From NCBI RefSeq assembly GCF_001641755.2, contig NZ_LRFG02000002.1:682001-746000 (forward strand): DNA of 64,000 bases, given 5' to 3'. The notes beneath the pieces were generated by a model. That model had not been told where the DNA came from and searched no databases. It saw nothing but the letters and a program-made list of their open reading frames with translations. A program made the position numbers and the translations under genes. This DNA is from Microbulbifer flavimaris (GTDB lineage: Bacteria; Pseudomonadota; Gammaproteobacteria; Pseudomonadales; Cellvibrionaceae). Positions 37,709 through 47,253 of this stretch are shown piece after piece (position 1 is the stretch's first letter; each line of letters begins with the position of its first letter).

Positions 37709-37935
37709 CTATTTCTCCGTCAAGCCGGTAGATTTGTGGACTGCATCACAGTAATGGCGCATGTCATGCACATTTGGATCACTAATATCCCCTGCGTCCG
37801 CTGCAATGGTGATAGTAGCGAGCCGCACGAGGCTTGCCGCTCCGTCAACTAACATCCCATTCTGGCCACCGGCATATCGAGCGCCCAATGTTGAAAGGAG
37901 CTCAAGCTCACCCGTAGGACTACCCCATCGTCCAA
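37709..37935 (-). pseudogene. Unassigned coding-like fragment downstream of the TonB receptor terminator
   Basis: After the receptor's terminator the minus strand stays open for about 75 codons to a TAG at 37709. The translation has normal protein composition, ending GDISDPNVHDMRHYCDAV and KSTGLTEK, but shows no good start codon (a TTG at 37888 is the best) and no ribosome binding site. Codon use is less GC-rich at third positions than the neighbours. I recognise no family. It could be a gene remnant or a short leaderless gene; the gap 37634-37997 contains nothing else I can name. Confidence 0.35.
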
Positions 37936-37939
37936 TAAC

Positions 37940-37967
37940 AAAAAAGCCGGCATCCAGGGATGCCGGC
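37940..37967 (-). terminator. Rho-independent terminator of the TonB receptor gene
   Basis: GCCGGCATCC and GGATGCCGGC form a 10-bp stem followed on the minus strand by six T. Confidence 0.88.
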
Positions 37968-37997
37968 CAAGCAACGACCATCAACGAGGAGAGATTG

Positions 37998-40634
37998 TTA
38001 GAATTTTGCCGAGACCCCGGCAAAGATTCGACGACCGAACTGGTGAACGTCTCCCGGAAGCGCCTGCTCACCCCACTCGATGGATTGTTCTTCATCGGTC
38101 AGGTTTAACAGGTTCATAACGAGCGATACGTTGTCGGTCAACTGGTAAGAGAGATTGGCATCCAGCTGCCCGTACCCATCACGATACTGATCCAGCTCAT
38201 TACGCCTGGTGCCGGTGTAGTACCGTGAGCGGTAGTTGTAAGCGAGCCGTGCAGATACACCGTAGTCCTCGTAATAAGCAGTGAGGTTGTAGGTATCCTT
38301 GGAGTTGGCCGGCAACTGCTTTTCAATACCGGCAGCCCGCTCTTCTTCTGTCTCCAGCATATCGGCATCTGAGTAGGTGTAGTTCGCCAGTACACCAAAT
38401 CCATTACCAAAGTCATGCTGGAAATTCAGTTCTATACCCTGGTTGACACCGCCGATGCCATTTACCGGGATGGTGATGCGGTAATACCCGGGCCCATCTT
38501 CGCCGATGAGATCCTCGCCGACATCGGCAGTATCGATATAGGTATCGATGTCTTTATAGAAGTAGGCAACGGATACGATTGAGGAATCAGTGAAATAGTA
38601 TTCGGTCGACAGGTCGTACTGTGTTGCGCGATAGGGCTCCAGATCCGGGTTGCCGCCGCTGCCAAAGCCATCGTACCCGGGCACCCAGATACTGTTGGCG
38701 AAACCACGGGTCATTTTCAGGTTGTCGTAATCCGGACGCGACAGGACCTTGGCCGCAGCAAAGCGCATCACCACATCGTCATTGATATCGTAAGCCAGAT
38801 TCATGCTAGGCAGCACATTGGAATAATCGTTATCGATTTCAGCCGGAGTCATGGTCCAGGTATCGGGGTTCCAGGAAACAGGCTTGAAGAGCTGGAAGCC
38901 GATGCTGGTACCGCTGGTTTTGGCATAGCGCAGGCCGACATTACCGTGCAGCCTTTCATAATCGAAGTTGCCCTGCACGTAAGCGCTTGCTACCTGCTCC
39001 TGCAGCTCAAAGCTGTAATCAGGACGATAATTCGAACGGTACGTGGGCGTCTCCGCGGTCCAGGCTTGCCAATTGGCATAATTGAATTCATACAGGCCCT
39101 GCTGAGAATCGCTTGACCCTTTGAAGTCATCCGCTACAGATCCGTTGGCATAATTGTCGAGAGTTGTGATCCAGGGATCCAGGAACACGATCCAGACATC
39201 TTTATGGAGATTGGAGTCCTTGTTGTGGTCGCGATACTTCGCACCAATGTCAACAGAGGTGAACCATTGGTTGTCCAGCTCCAGATTCAGATCAAGCTGT
39301 GCGTAATTCTCTTGCTCGGAGTTATCGAAGATATTGCGATGGGTATACATCGTCGCATAGTCGGCGGGAGCAGGCGTATAAGTAAATGCATAAGTCGGCT
39401 CACCGCGAAGGTCAAATGAGGCATCGGCACTGGCCTCAAACTCAATCTGGTCATCGAGGATGTCACCCTTCGCTGCAGTCGTCCCCAGCTGAGCTGTCAG
39501 CGTATATCCCGCACCCTCGTATTCCAGCTTGAGGTTGTGTGCCCGTGTCTCATACCCACCTGTATTATTATTCGTGCTATACCACGATTCTTCCCGTTCA
39601 CGGCCACTATTGGCATCAGCTGACAGGGAACCGGCAACCAGGACACCATCGACCAGAACGGGGTTCTCAATACCAGCTCCGGACGTGGCACCCAGAGTTC
39701 GAACACCATTGGTGATGGACTGATTCATCCGGTCCACCTGAGAGAAAAGATTGGTGAATTCGATGTTCAGGCTGTCAGTCGCTTGCCATTCCAGATTTGC
39801 GCTGACCGTCGATAGATCCTTTTCAGACTTGTAGCGGGTCGAACGGATGTTGTTGGGCAGGTAATACTGCAGGTTCCCATCTGCATCATTGACCGGCTGG
39901 TAGCCCTGATAGCCCAGACCATTGGTATCCCGCTGAATGCGGTTGTCCTTGCGGACGTAGCCCAGGTTGAAACCAAAGTCTCCCGCCTCGTTCTTCCAGT
40001 TATAAAAGCCGGACAGCGACGGGCTATTTTCCCCACTCGCTTCCTGATACATGTTCTTGACCGAGAAGGCGATGTGGTTCGATGCTGTTTCTAGGGGGGA
40101 CCGGGTTTTGACGATCACCGTGCCGCCCACGGAACCCTCTTCAATCTTGGCCTGGGCGGATTTGTGTACCTCAAGTGTATCGATCAGCTCCGAAGGCAGC
40201 AGCGAGTAATTGAAGCTGCGGCTGGGCGGGTTGAGCACGCTCGCAGAAGCTTCCGCAGTGGCCACATGCTGGCCATTGAACAGCGTCATATTCAGGTGGG
40301 GAGCAGTGCCGCGGATGCTGACACGGTCCGCCTCACCCTCGGACTTCTCCACCGACACGCCCGCTACCCGCTGCAAGGCATCGGCAACCGTCTGGTCAGG
40401 GAACTTGCCCACGTCCTCGGCAGAAATGGCATCCACCATGGCATCCGCATTGCGTTTGATATCGAGGCTTTTCTTGACCGAGCCCCGGTAGCCCGTGACC
40501 TCGACTTCCTCGATGGCCGCTGCCGAAGGGGTGGTGTCGGTGTTGCCTTGCGCAAACGCAGGAAGCGCTGCCAGGGTGCCAATTGTAAGCAGGGAATAAT
40601 TTGCGAGACGTATCGCACGTTGCAGTTTGTTCAT
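37998..40634 (-). CDS. TonB-dependent outer membrane receptor (TonB-Xanth-Caul type)
   Basis: The 878-residue protein has a signal peptide (about 1-28), then a TonB-box/linker region with IEEVEVTGYRGSVKKSLDIKR, a plug domain (about residues 50-165, with FPDQTVADALQRVAGVSVE and GGTVIVKTRSP), and a long beta-barrel ending in an aromatic-terminated strand (FAGVSAKF). This layout is the TIGR01782 group of receptors that import oligosaccharides or other bulky nutrients using TonB energy. GGAG precedes the ATG. It ends at its own terminator, so it is separate from the downstream subtilase. The substrate is not evident. Confidence 0.92.
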   Translation of the reverse strand: MNKLQRAIRLANYSLLTIGTLAALPAFAQGNTDTTPSAAAIEEVEVTGYRGSVKKSLDIKRNADAMVDAISAEDVGKFPDQTVADALQRVAGVSVEKSEGEADRVSIRGTAPHLNMTLFNGQHVATAEASASVLNPPSRSFNYSLLPSELIDTLEVHKSAQAKIEEGSVGGTVIVKTRSPLETASNHIAFSVKNMYQEASGENSPSLSGFYNWKNEAGDFGFNLGYVRKDNRIQRDTNGLGYQGYQPVNDADGNLQYYLPNNIRSTRYKSEKDLSTVSANLEWQATDSLNIEFTNLFSQVDRMNQSITNGVRTLGATSGAGIENPVLVDGVLVAGSLSADANSGREREESWYSTNNNTGGYETRAHNLKLEYEGAGYTLTAQLGTTAAKGDILDDQIEFEASADASFDLRGEPTYAFTYTPAPADYATMYTHRNIFDNSEQENYAQLDLNLELDNQWFTSVDIGAKYRDHNKDSNLHKDVWIVFLDPWITTLDNYANGSVADDFKGSSDSQQGLYEFNYANWQAWTAETPTYRSNYRPDYSFELQEQVASAYVQGNFDYERLHGNVGLRYAKTSGTSIGFQLFKPVSWNPDTWTMTPAEIDNDYSNVLPSMNLAYDINDDVVMRFAAAKVLSRPDYDNLKMTRGFANSIWVPGYDGFGSGGNPDLEPYRATQYDLSTEYYFTDSSIVSVAYFYKDIDTYIDTADVGEDLIGEDGPGYYRITIPVNGIGGVNQGIELNFQHDFGNGFGVLANYTYSDADMLETEEERAAGIEKQLPANSKDTYNLTAYYEDYGVSARLAYNYRSRYYTGTRRNELDQYRDGYGQLDANLSYQLTDNVSLVMNLLNLTDEEQSIEWGEQALPGDVHQFGRRIFAGVSAKF

Positions 40635-41127
40635 GGACCACTCCGCTTTTTATCTAGTTGTGGAGGGCAGCCGAACCAATCCGCCCGACACAAATAAACT
40701 ATTCCCACAGGCACCTTCCGTCAAGAATTATTCATTCTGGATCACTGCTTGTGAATATTTTGGCGCGTAAGTCAACCCATGGAGGCCTCAGGTGACAGTT
40801 TATTCGCCCCTGCCGCCCCGCAGCCGCGACAGGGGACACTAAAAGCCGTGCCGGGGAGGGCTCAAGTTGGGGCCGAACAACTGAGACAGACCAACACTCC
40901 TATGCTCATTCACCTGCTGGATCAGCGACCTCACCAACCTGCCGCGTCCACCACTTCGTGGCTGTCAACAGCGATACCGCGGCACGTGTCACTCCTGTAG
41001 TTAGCAGTTTCCTCTGCGATTTTCTGGGTGCGCACCGAGCTTCATGAGTGCGACGCCACAACGTGGGTTTGTCTCGGCTGCCAGTGGCCGATATGATCAA
41101 TGAATAAATCGAAAAAAGGGACCGACC
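40635..41127. other. Intergenic region between divergent TonB receptor and serine hydrolase genes
   Basis: This 493-base stretch holds the promoters of both divergent genes. I see only short open frames with unlikely composition, no tRNA-like structure and no convincing palindromic operator. Confidence 0.5.
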
Positions 41128-42408
41128 GTGAAAGGACGGAGTCTGACGCTGTTACTTCTCACTCTTGGAGCTTCCATGCTGGCCTCTGCCGATTGTGGCT
41201 TGTCGGCACCAACCAAAAGCTGTGAACCGATAGATGAGCTGTTGGCGGGAGCCGACGCTGGATATCCAATTTTAAACAGCGTCATGGCCGATCCAGAGCG
41301 ATATCGGGTTCAGATTCTCTATACCCGGGTAGATCGCGACCGGAACAACAAACCGGTGTTGCGTAGCTATCAGTCCGGGCTAGACGCAAACCGTTACTTC
41401 TATCCAGCGAGCACGGTAAAACTGCCAATTTCGCTGCTGGCACTGGAATGGCTGGCTGAGCAGGACATTGATGGCCTGACCTCTGAAACCGGCATGCTCA
41501 CAGATGCGGCCACACCAGCCCAGACTACCGCGCATCGCGACCCCACCGCAGAAAACGGCATTCCCAGCATCGCCCACTACATCAAAAAGATTCTTCTAGT
41601 CAGCGATAATGATGCCAGTAACCGCCTGTATGAGCTGCTGGGGCAGGATTACATTAACCAGAAACTGGCAGCCAAGGGGCTGAAAAACACACTGATCAAT
41701 CATCGGCTGAGTACACGGATTTCCGAGGAAGAGAATCGTCAGTACAACCCGATTCGGTTTATCGGGCCTGAGGGGAACACCATCCTTGCAATTCCGGAGC
41801 GACGCAGCGATTACAGGTATATCAACACTGCCCGACCCGAGCTGGGACAAGCCTATATCAGTGCTGGCGAAAAGATCGAGGCACCGATGGACTTTACCAG
41901 CAAAAACCGCCTTGCCCTGGCCGATCTCGATGGCATCGTGAAGCGGCTGATTTTTCCACAGCTCTTTGCTGAAACGGAGCAGTTCCATCTGCGCAAAGAA
42001 GACCGGGCTCTGGTAATACGCTACATGTCGACACTGCCACCGCACAGCAAAAGCCCCAAATATGACTCCGGGGAATATCCAGAAAACTATTCAAAGTTTT
42101 TGATGTTTGGCGGAGAAGCCCGGAACATCCCTGACCACATTAAGGTGTTCAATAAGTCCGGCTGGGCATATGGGCATGTAGTTGATTCAACTTACATCAT
42201 CGATCTCGAAAACCAGGTGGAATTCTTTCTGTCGGCCGTCATCTATGCCAATGAGAACGATACACTCAATGACGATGAGTATCAGATAGACGAGGTGGCT
42301 AAACCCTTTATGCGGGAGCTGGGCACCTTCATTTATCAGCATGAACTGGAACGCAGGCGCCCGAACAAGCCTGACCTCACCGCGATACGGGAAATCACCG
42401 GATCGTAA
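41128..42408 (+). CDS. Class A beta-lactamase-like serine hydrolase
   Basis: The 426-residue protein has a signal peptide (about 1-21) and three active-site motifs in class A order: S95-T-V-K98 (SxxK), S159-D-N161 (SDN), and K343-S-G345 (KTG equivalent). The spacing from SDN to KSG is longer than in true class A beta-lactamases of about 290 residues, and the protein is over 100 residues larger, so hydrolysis of antibiotics is doubtful; a cell-wall or ester substrate is equally possible. The start is a GTG at 41128 with AGGGA upstream. A good terminator follows. Confidence 0.8.
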   Translation: MKGRSLTLLLLTLGASMLASADCGLSAPTKSCEPIDELLAGADAGYPILNSVMADPERYRVQILYTRVDRDRNNKPVLRSYQSGLDANRYFYPASTVKLPISLLALEWLAEQDIDGLTSETGMLTDAATPAQTTAHRDPTAENGIPSIAHYIKKILLVSDNDASNRLYELLGQDYINQKLAAKGLKNTLINHRLSTRISEEENRQYNPIRFIGPEGNTILAIPERRSDYRYINTARPELGQAYISAGEKIEAPMDFTSKNRLALADLDGIVKRLIFPQLFAETEQFHLRKEDRALVIRYMSTLPPHSKSPKYDSGEYPENYSKFLMFGGEARNIPDHIKVFNKSGWAYGHVVDSTYIIDLENQVEFFLSAVIYANENDTLNDDEYQIDEVAKPFMRELGTFIYQHELERRRPNKPDLTAIREITGS

Positions 42409-42436
42409 TAAAGGACGCGATCATTCAACCGCAGAT

Positions 42437-42460
42437 AACCGGCGATCGCGCCGGTTTTTT
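42437..42460 (+). terminator. Rho-independent terminator after the class A-like hydrolase
   Basis: AACCGGCG and CGCCGGTT form an 8-bp stem with a 4-base loop followed by T6. Confidence 0.85.
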
Positions 42461-42650
42461 GACCCACGCCCTGCACGCCGCAGGGCATGCCCACCCAAGG
42501 CCGCCGGCTTGCCGCGGATTGGATACACTGACCTGAACCCAAGCACCAAATAACACCTTATCCGGGTGAATAATGCGGAGTGATCCACGACAAACGCTGG
42601 CTGCTGGAGAATCAAGGCGACAGGGCTTCGACACCCGGACAGGAACAACC

Positions 42651-43202
42651 CTAGAAAGGATTAATCGTATAGCCCTGCTGCTGCAATAGCGCGTGTGCTG
42701 TCATGGCTGAAAGTGCCATTTCGACTTCTGGCAACAGATCTTTAGGCTCGATGCCATGGTAGGCGGCCGACTGGCCACAGAGGATTACCCGGACATTGTT
42801 ATCTGTCAGCCGAGCGAGCAGAGGCGCGTTGGGGTTGGCAGTTTGATACCTGTCCGCATACGCCGACTCATTCAGGAGATCAAAGCCAGCTTTACCATGC
42901 ACCACCAGCGCCAGGCGAATCTTCTCCGGATCAATGCCCGCGCGAACATGCATATTCAGGAATCGCGCCAGGCTCTCAAATTTCCGGTTCTGCTTTTCCT
43001 GCCCACCCTCTTCAGCCACATCAAAGGCGACCATAAAGGTTTCCTTGCCGGACAACGGCTGGCTTTGCTCGACTTTGGCAACCGGGCCATAACCCTCGAT
43101 AAGCGGTCCCGTTGTGAATTCGGCTGCGGTCGTAGACATGGCAAGGCTGGCGTATAGCGCCAGGGCAGGAACTTGTTTCAGGATCAGTTTTCGGGCCGGC
43201 AT
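42651..43202 (-). CDS. Exported DsrE/DsrF-like protein
   Basis: The 183-residue protein has a signal peptide (about 1-26) and a DsrE-like alpha/beta domain: MVAFDVAEEG near residue 57, LALVVHGKAGFDLL, and VRVILCGQSAAYHGI with a single Cys near residue 140. The cytosolic DsrE and TusD proteins use a Cys for sulfur relay; periplasmic relatives like this one have unclear roles. It appears monocistronic. Confidence 0.75.
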   Translation of the reverse strand: MPARKLILKQVPALALYASLAMSTTAAEFTTGPLIEGYGPVAKVEQSQPLSGKETFMVAFDVAEEGGQEKQNRKFESLARFLNMHVRAGIDPEKIRLALVVHGKAGFDLLNESAYADRYQTANPNAPLLARLTDNNVRVILCGQSAAYHGIEPKDLLPEVEMALSAMTAHALLQQQGYTINPF

Positions 43203-43304
43203 GGCTTCCCCTCTGGTTTATTATTTTTGGGTCGGCGGATTAGTAACTTCTCAGTAAGACTAAATCGGAATAGCTAGGGGCAGCAAATGCCAGCGACGGG
43301 TGCA

Positions 43305-43769
43305 TCAGCGGCTGTTGAACTCACTGAAGCGCGCCTCGAGTGCCAATGCCAGGTCCACATGGCCTTTGGCATGTAGCAATTCAACCACGCACTCGGCTGT
43401 ACAGAGCCCGCCGTCGCGCTGGTTTCTGCGCAGCAGGTAGGTGGACACACTCTGCGGCTTCAGGCTGACTTGCGGCGCAGACTGGAGGTAGGGCGTGCGA
43501 TTGAACATCTTGCGGGCTTCCTGCCAGGTGCCATCCAGCAAAATGAAGTGCTCAAATTCATCGACGTGATGAGTCTGCTGGCCGGATTCTGTAGCGGGAT
43601 ACACCAGTGCCACCTGTCCGGCCGCAGCCAGGCTCTGCAGTTCAAGCGCTGGGTTCTTGCGCTCCCAGACAATCCGCTGCACCAGCATGCCTGCCGCAGC
43701 CATGGCGACAGAACCGGTATTCGTTGGCCGGTGGAGTTCCCGCTCGTGGGTGAGGAGGTAGATCTTCAC
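43305..43769 (-). CDS. Short DTW-domain protein, probable tRNA-uridine aminocarboxypropyltransferase
   Basis: The 154-residue protein shows RPTNTGSVAM near the N-terminus and LLDGTWQEARKMFNR, the DTW-family signature (DGTW), plus a late CTAECV segment. DTW enzymes such as E. coli TapT (YfiP) put an aminocarboxypropyl group from SAM on tRNA uridine 47. The usual N-terminal Cys zinc cluster is absent, as in short family members. The start is a GTG at 43769. It follows epd by 51 bases on the same strand and may be in the tkt-epd operon. Confidence 0.75.
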   Translation of the reverse strand: MKIYLLTHERELHRPTNTGSVAMAAAGMLVQRIVWERKNPALELQSLAAAGQVALVYPATESGQQTHHVDEFEHFILLDGTWQEARKMFNRTPYLQSAPQVSLKPQSVSTYLLRRNQRDGGLCTAECVVELLHAKGHVDLALALEARFSEFNSR

Positions 43770-43820
43770 AGAAATGAATTGTGGTTATTGGCGAGCCAAG
43801 GGTAGCGACTCAGCGCAATC

Positions 43821-44831
43821 CTACTGCTGCAGCGTTTTGGCGACATCCAGCATCCGGTTAGCAAACCCCCACTCATTATCGAACCAGATCAGCACCTTCA
43901 CCAGCTTGCCGCCGGCAATCCGGGTCTGGCTGGCATCGACGATGCCGGAGCGGGGGTCGTGGTTATAGTCGCAGGAAGCGAGGGGCTCTTCGGTGTAACC
44001 GAGCACTCCGGCAAAATTGGTCTCTGCCGCCTTTGCCAGGACGCTATTGACCTCAGCCTGGGTGACGTCGCGGTGCAACTGTACAGACAGATCGATCGCT
44101 GACACATTGACGGTGGGAACACGCATGGCCTGGGCTTCGAAACGTCCGGCGAGCTCCGGGAGAATGCGCTCGATACCGCGGGCCAACCCGGTATCCACCG
44201 GGATAATGGAAGTGACCGCGGAACGGGTCTTGCGCAGGTCCGTGTGGTGGTAAGCATCGCTCACCGGCTGGTCGTTCATCGCGGCGTGAATGGTGGTGAT
44301 CACCCCCGCATCGATACCGAAGGCTTTATCCAGCGCGGCAATCACCGGCACACTGCAATTGGTGGTACAGGAGGCGGCGGAGACAATCGTTTCCCGACCT
44401 GTCAGCACACTGTCGTTCACACCGTGCACGATGGTGGCATCCACATTGCGGCTGGCGGGCTGGGAAAACAGGACTTTTTTAGCCCCGGCTTTGAGGTGCA
44501 GTTCAGCCTTCGCGCGCTCGGTAAAACTGCCGGTGCATTCCAGCACGATATCCACAGCGCTGGCGGACCAGTCCAGCTCTTCCAGCTGCTCACGGTGCGT
44601 CACCGCGATGCGGTCGCCGTTAACGACCAGCGTGTCGTTTTCCACCGAGACGTCGCCGGCAAAGCGGCCATGGACGGAATCGTACTTGGTGAGGTGGGCA
44701 ATGGTGGCACAGTCGGCCAGCTCGTTGATGGCGACAATCTGCATCCGGTCGCGCGCACCGGATTCGTAAAGGGCGCGCAGCACAGAACGGCCGATGCGGC
44801 CATAGCCGTTGATGGCAAGTCGGATAGTCAT
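43821..44831 (-). CDS. epd: Erythrose-4-phosphate dehydrogenase (GapA family)
   Basis: The 336-residue enzyme has the NAD-binding start [18 protein letters not shown], the catalytic Cys in [11 protein letters not shown] (near residue 155) and the Epd-like [22 protein letters not shown]. It oxidises erythrose 4-phosphate to 4-phosphoerythronate for pyridoxal phosphate synthesis. GapA is the main alternative, but the AMNDQ segment favours Epd. It lies 122 bases downstream of tkt with two palindromes in the gap. In many relatives epd-pgk-fba are adjacent; here pgk-fba is 24 kb away. Confidence 0.85.
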   Translation of the reverse strand: MTIRLAINGYGRIGRSVLRALYESGARDRMQIVAINELADCATIAHLTKYDSVHGRFAGDVSVENDTLVVNGDRIAVTHREQLEELDWSASAVDIVLECTGSFTERAKAELHLKAGAKKVLFSQPASRNVDATIVHGVNDSVLTGRETIVSAASCTTNCSVPVIAALDKAFGIDAGVITTIHAAMNDQPVSDAYHHTDLRKTRSAVTSIIPVDTGLARGIERILPELAGRFEAQAMRVPTVNVSAIDLSVQLHRDVTQAEVNSVLAKAAETNFAGVLGYTEEPLASCDYNHDPRSGIVDASQTRIAGGKLVKVLIWFDNEWGFANRMLDVAKTLQQ

Positions 44832-44877
44832 TGCGGGTCGGCCAACTTCGGCATCAGCTCTTCACCTCGGATACCGG

Positions 44878-44939
44878 ATCCCGGCCTGCGCCGGGATGAC
44901 AACTTCAGGGTTGTGCGTCGCGCCGGCGCAAGCCGGCGC
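44878..44939. repeat. Two REP-like palindromes between tkt and epd
   Basis: ATCCCGGC/GCCGGGAT (44878-44897, 4-base loop) and GCGCCGGC/GCCGGCGC (44920-44939, loop GCAA) lie close together, each followed or preceded by a GATGAC/GTGAC-like stretch. A related pair occurs between ahcY and metF. They look like members of a dispersed intergenic palindrome family. Confidence 0.6.
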
Positions 44940-44953
44940 CCAGTGACAACCAT

Positions 44954-46957
44954 TTACTTCAGCAGCTTCTCAACAGAAGCGACGACGTTGCCGACCGTGA
45001 AGCCGAACTCCTTCATCAGCGCGCCACCCGGAGCGGACTCACCGAAGCTGCTCATGCCAACGATGTCGCCGTCGAAGCCAACGAACTTGTACCAGTAGTC
45101 GCGGTGCGCCGCCTCGACCGCTACACGGGCGCGGACATTGGAGGGCAGCACGGACTCACGGTAGGCCTCGTCCTGCTCCATGAACGCCTCGGCACAGGGC
45201 ATGGAGACCACGCGGATCTTGCGATCAGAGAGCTGCTTTCTGGCCTCGACTGCCAGCTCCACCTCGGAACCGGTAGCGATAATGATCGCCTCAGGCTGGC
45301 CCTCGCAGTCGGCCAGCACGTAGCCACCGCGCTCGACCTGCTGCAGCTGGCCGGCGTCGCGCGGCTGCGGGGCCAGGCCCTGGCGACTGAATACCAGCGC
45401 GCTGGGGCCGTCGGCGCGGCTGATGGCCATCTTCCAGCTTACCGCAGACTCGGTGGCATCACAGGGGCGCCAGGTGTGCAGGTTGGGCGTGGAACGCAGG
45501 GCCGTCAGCTGCTCCACCGGCTGGTGGGTCGGGCCGTCCTCGCCCAGGCCGATGGAGTCGTGGGTGTAGACGAACACCACGCGCTGCTTCATCAGTGCCG
45601 CCATACGCACGGCATTGCGGGCGTACTCCATGAACATCAGGAAGGTTGCGCCGTAGGGGACGAAGCCGCCGTGCAGGGCGATGCCGTTCATGATCGCGCT
45701 CATGCCAAACTCGCGCACGCCGTAGTAGACGTAGTTACCGGAGGCATCTTCCTTGCTGACACCCTTGGAACCGGACCAGATGGTGAGGTTGGAACCGGCC
45801 AGGTCAGCGGAACCACCGAGGAATTCCGGCAGCAGCGGGCCGAAGGCATTCAGGGTGTTCTGGCTGGCCTTGCGGGAAGCGACTTTCTCCGCATCCTGCT
45901 GGCACTGCTTGATGTATTCGTCCGCCTTGGCAAGGAAGTCTGCCGGCAGCTCACCGCTCATGCGGCGCTCGAATTCCGCTGCCAGCTCCGGGAACTCCTC
46001 CCGATAATCGGCGAATATATCGCGCCACTCTTCTTCCTGCGCCTCGCCCTTGCCGCGGGCACTCCAGCCCTCATAGATTTCTTCGGGAACTTCGAAAGGC
46101 GCGTGATTCCAGTTGATCGTCTCGCGCACCAGGGCAATCTCGTCATCGCCGAGCGGGGCACCGTGACACTCCTCGCGGCCCTGCTTGTTGGGGGAGCCGA
46201 AGCCGATCACCGTCTTGCAGCAGATCAGGGTGGGCTTTTCGGTCTCCGCGCGGGCCTCTTCAATCGCCGCCTTGATGGCAGTGGAGTCGTGTCCGTCGAC
46301 GCCGGCAATCACATGCCAACCGTAGGATTCGAAACGCTTGGGGGTATCGTCGGTGAACCAGCCCTGCACCTCACCGTCGATGGAGATGCCGTTGTCATCG
46401 TAGAAAGCGATCAGCTTGCCCAGCCCCAGGGTGCCCGCCAGGGAACAGGCCTCGTGGGAGATACCCTCCATCAGGCAGCCATCGCCGAGGAAGCAGTAGG
46501 TGTGGTGGTCCACCAGCTCATAGCCAGGCTGGTTGAACTGCGCCGCCATGACTTTCTCGGCCAGTGCCATGCCCACGGCGTTGGTGATGCCCTGGCCCAG
46601 CGGACCGGTGGTGGTCTCTACCCCGGGGGCATAACCGTACTCCGGGTGACCCGGGGTCTTGGAATGCAGCTGGCGGAAGTTTTTCAGCTCCTCGATCGGC
46701 AGCTCATAGCCGCTGAGGTGCAGCAGGGAGTAAAGCAGCATGGAGCCGTGGCCATTGGACAGCACGAAGCGGTCGCGGTCGGCCCAGTCCGGGTTGGCCG
46801 GGTTGTGCTTCAGGTAGTCGTTCCAGAGGACTTCTGCGATATCCGCCATGCCCATGGGGGCGCCGGGGTGGCCACTGTTGGCCTTCTGCACGGCATCCAT
46901 GGACAGGGCGCGAACGGCATTGGCCAGCTCGGTGCGAGACGGGGTACGGGAAGTCAT
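44954..46957 (-). CDS. tkt: Transketolase
   Basis: The 667-residue thiamine diphosphate enzyme moves two-carbon units in the pentose phosphate pathway. It has the N-terminal signature [20 protein letters not shown], the TPP-binding motif [13 protein letters not shown] (near residue 155), and the pyrimidine-domain region [17 protein letters not shown] with [20 protein letters not shown]. Length matches E. coli TktA (663). The start at 46957 ([15 protein letters not shown]) is the conserved one; the in-frame extension to 47089 is not. It is divergent from sahR. Confidence 0.95.
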   Translation of the reverse strand: MTSRTPSRTELANAVRALSMDAVQKANSGHPGAPMGMADIAEVLWNDYLKHNPANPDWADRDRFVLSNGHGSMLLYSLLHLSGYELPIEELKNFRQLHSKTPGHPEYGYAPGVETTTGPLGQGITNAVGMALAEKVMAAQFNQPGYELVDHHTYCFLGDGCLMEGISHEACSLAGTLGLGKLIAFYDDNGISIDGEVQGWFTDDTPKRFESYGWHVIAGVDGHDSTAIKAAIEEARAETEKPTLICCKTVIGFGSPNKQGREECHGAPLGDDEIALVRETINWNHAPFEVPEEIYEGWSARGKGEAQEEEWRDIFADYREEFPELAAEFERRMSGELPADFLAKADEYIKQCQQDAEKVASRKASQNTLNAFGPLLPEFLGGSADLAGSNLTIWSGSKGVSKEDASGNYVYYGVREFGMSAIMNGIALHGGFVPYGATFLMFMEYARNAVRMAALMKQRVVFVYTHDSIGLGEDGPTHQPVEQLTALRSTPNLHTWRPCDATESAVSWKMAISRADGPSALVFSRQGLAPQPRDAGQLQQVERGGYVLADCEGQPEAIIIATGSEVELAVEARKQLSDRKIRVVSMPCAEAFMEQDEAYRESVLPSNVRARVAVEAAHRDYWYKFVGFDGDIVGMSSFGESAPGGALMKEFGFTVGNVVASVEKLLK

Positions 46958-47202
46958 AGGGCTCAACTCTCTGGATCGGTTTGCGATGCAGGGCAACCCT
47001 GAAGATAGGCCAGACAGCAGCATTGAGGCCTGGCAGCAACGACAGGAATTGACCGGCGGTCTCGAAAAAGGAGGCGTATTTTCCCGCAATCAACCGCAGG
47101 GCGCAAAGGCAACCGGGCTTTTCGCGGCAATTTGACGCAACAAAGTTGCTCCGGCTTCCTGCCAGCAAGAGGCCGGAACTACATCAACACTTTTTTATAC
47201 AG

Positions 47203-47226
47203 CTATATCAAAAGATTTTGATATAG
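47203..47226 (+). promoter_or_regulatory. sahR: Palindromic operator upstream of sahR (candidate SahR site)
   Basis: Two 11-nt arms, CTATATCAAAA and TTTTGATATAG, form a perfect inverted repeat around GA, 27 bases upstream of the sahR ATG and 245 bases upstream of tkt. A large AT-rich palindrome directly before an ArsR-family regulator next to the SAM cycle genes suggests autoregulation by SahR. A single 8-of-10 half-site match (48308-48317) lies before metK. Confidence 0.65.
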
Positions 47227-47253
47227 AGGGCGAGCGCTGCTAAACTCGCCGCC

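Noticed and set aside
37761-38108. Plus-strand frame opposite the TonB receptor end
   Set aside because: It spans the receptor terminator and the antisense of its C-terminus; composition is unlike a real protein.
41128-42408. Calling this a beta-lactamase resistance gene
   Set aside because: Motif order fits class A, but the protein is much longer and the motif spacing unusual, so only a class A-like serine hydrolase is supported.
45104-47002. A 632-codon open frame on the plus strand
   Set aside because: It is antisense to transketolase and its translation has no recognisable domain.
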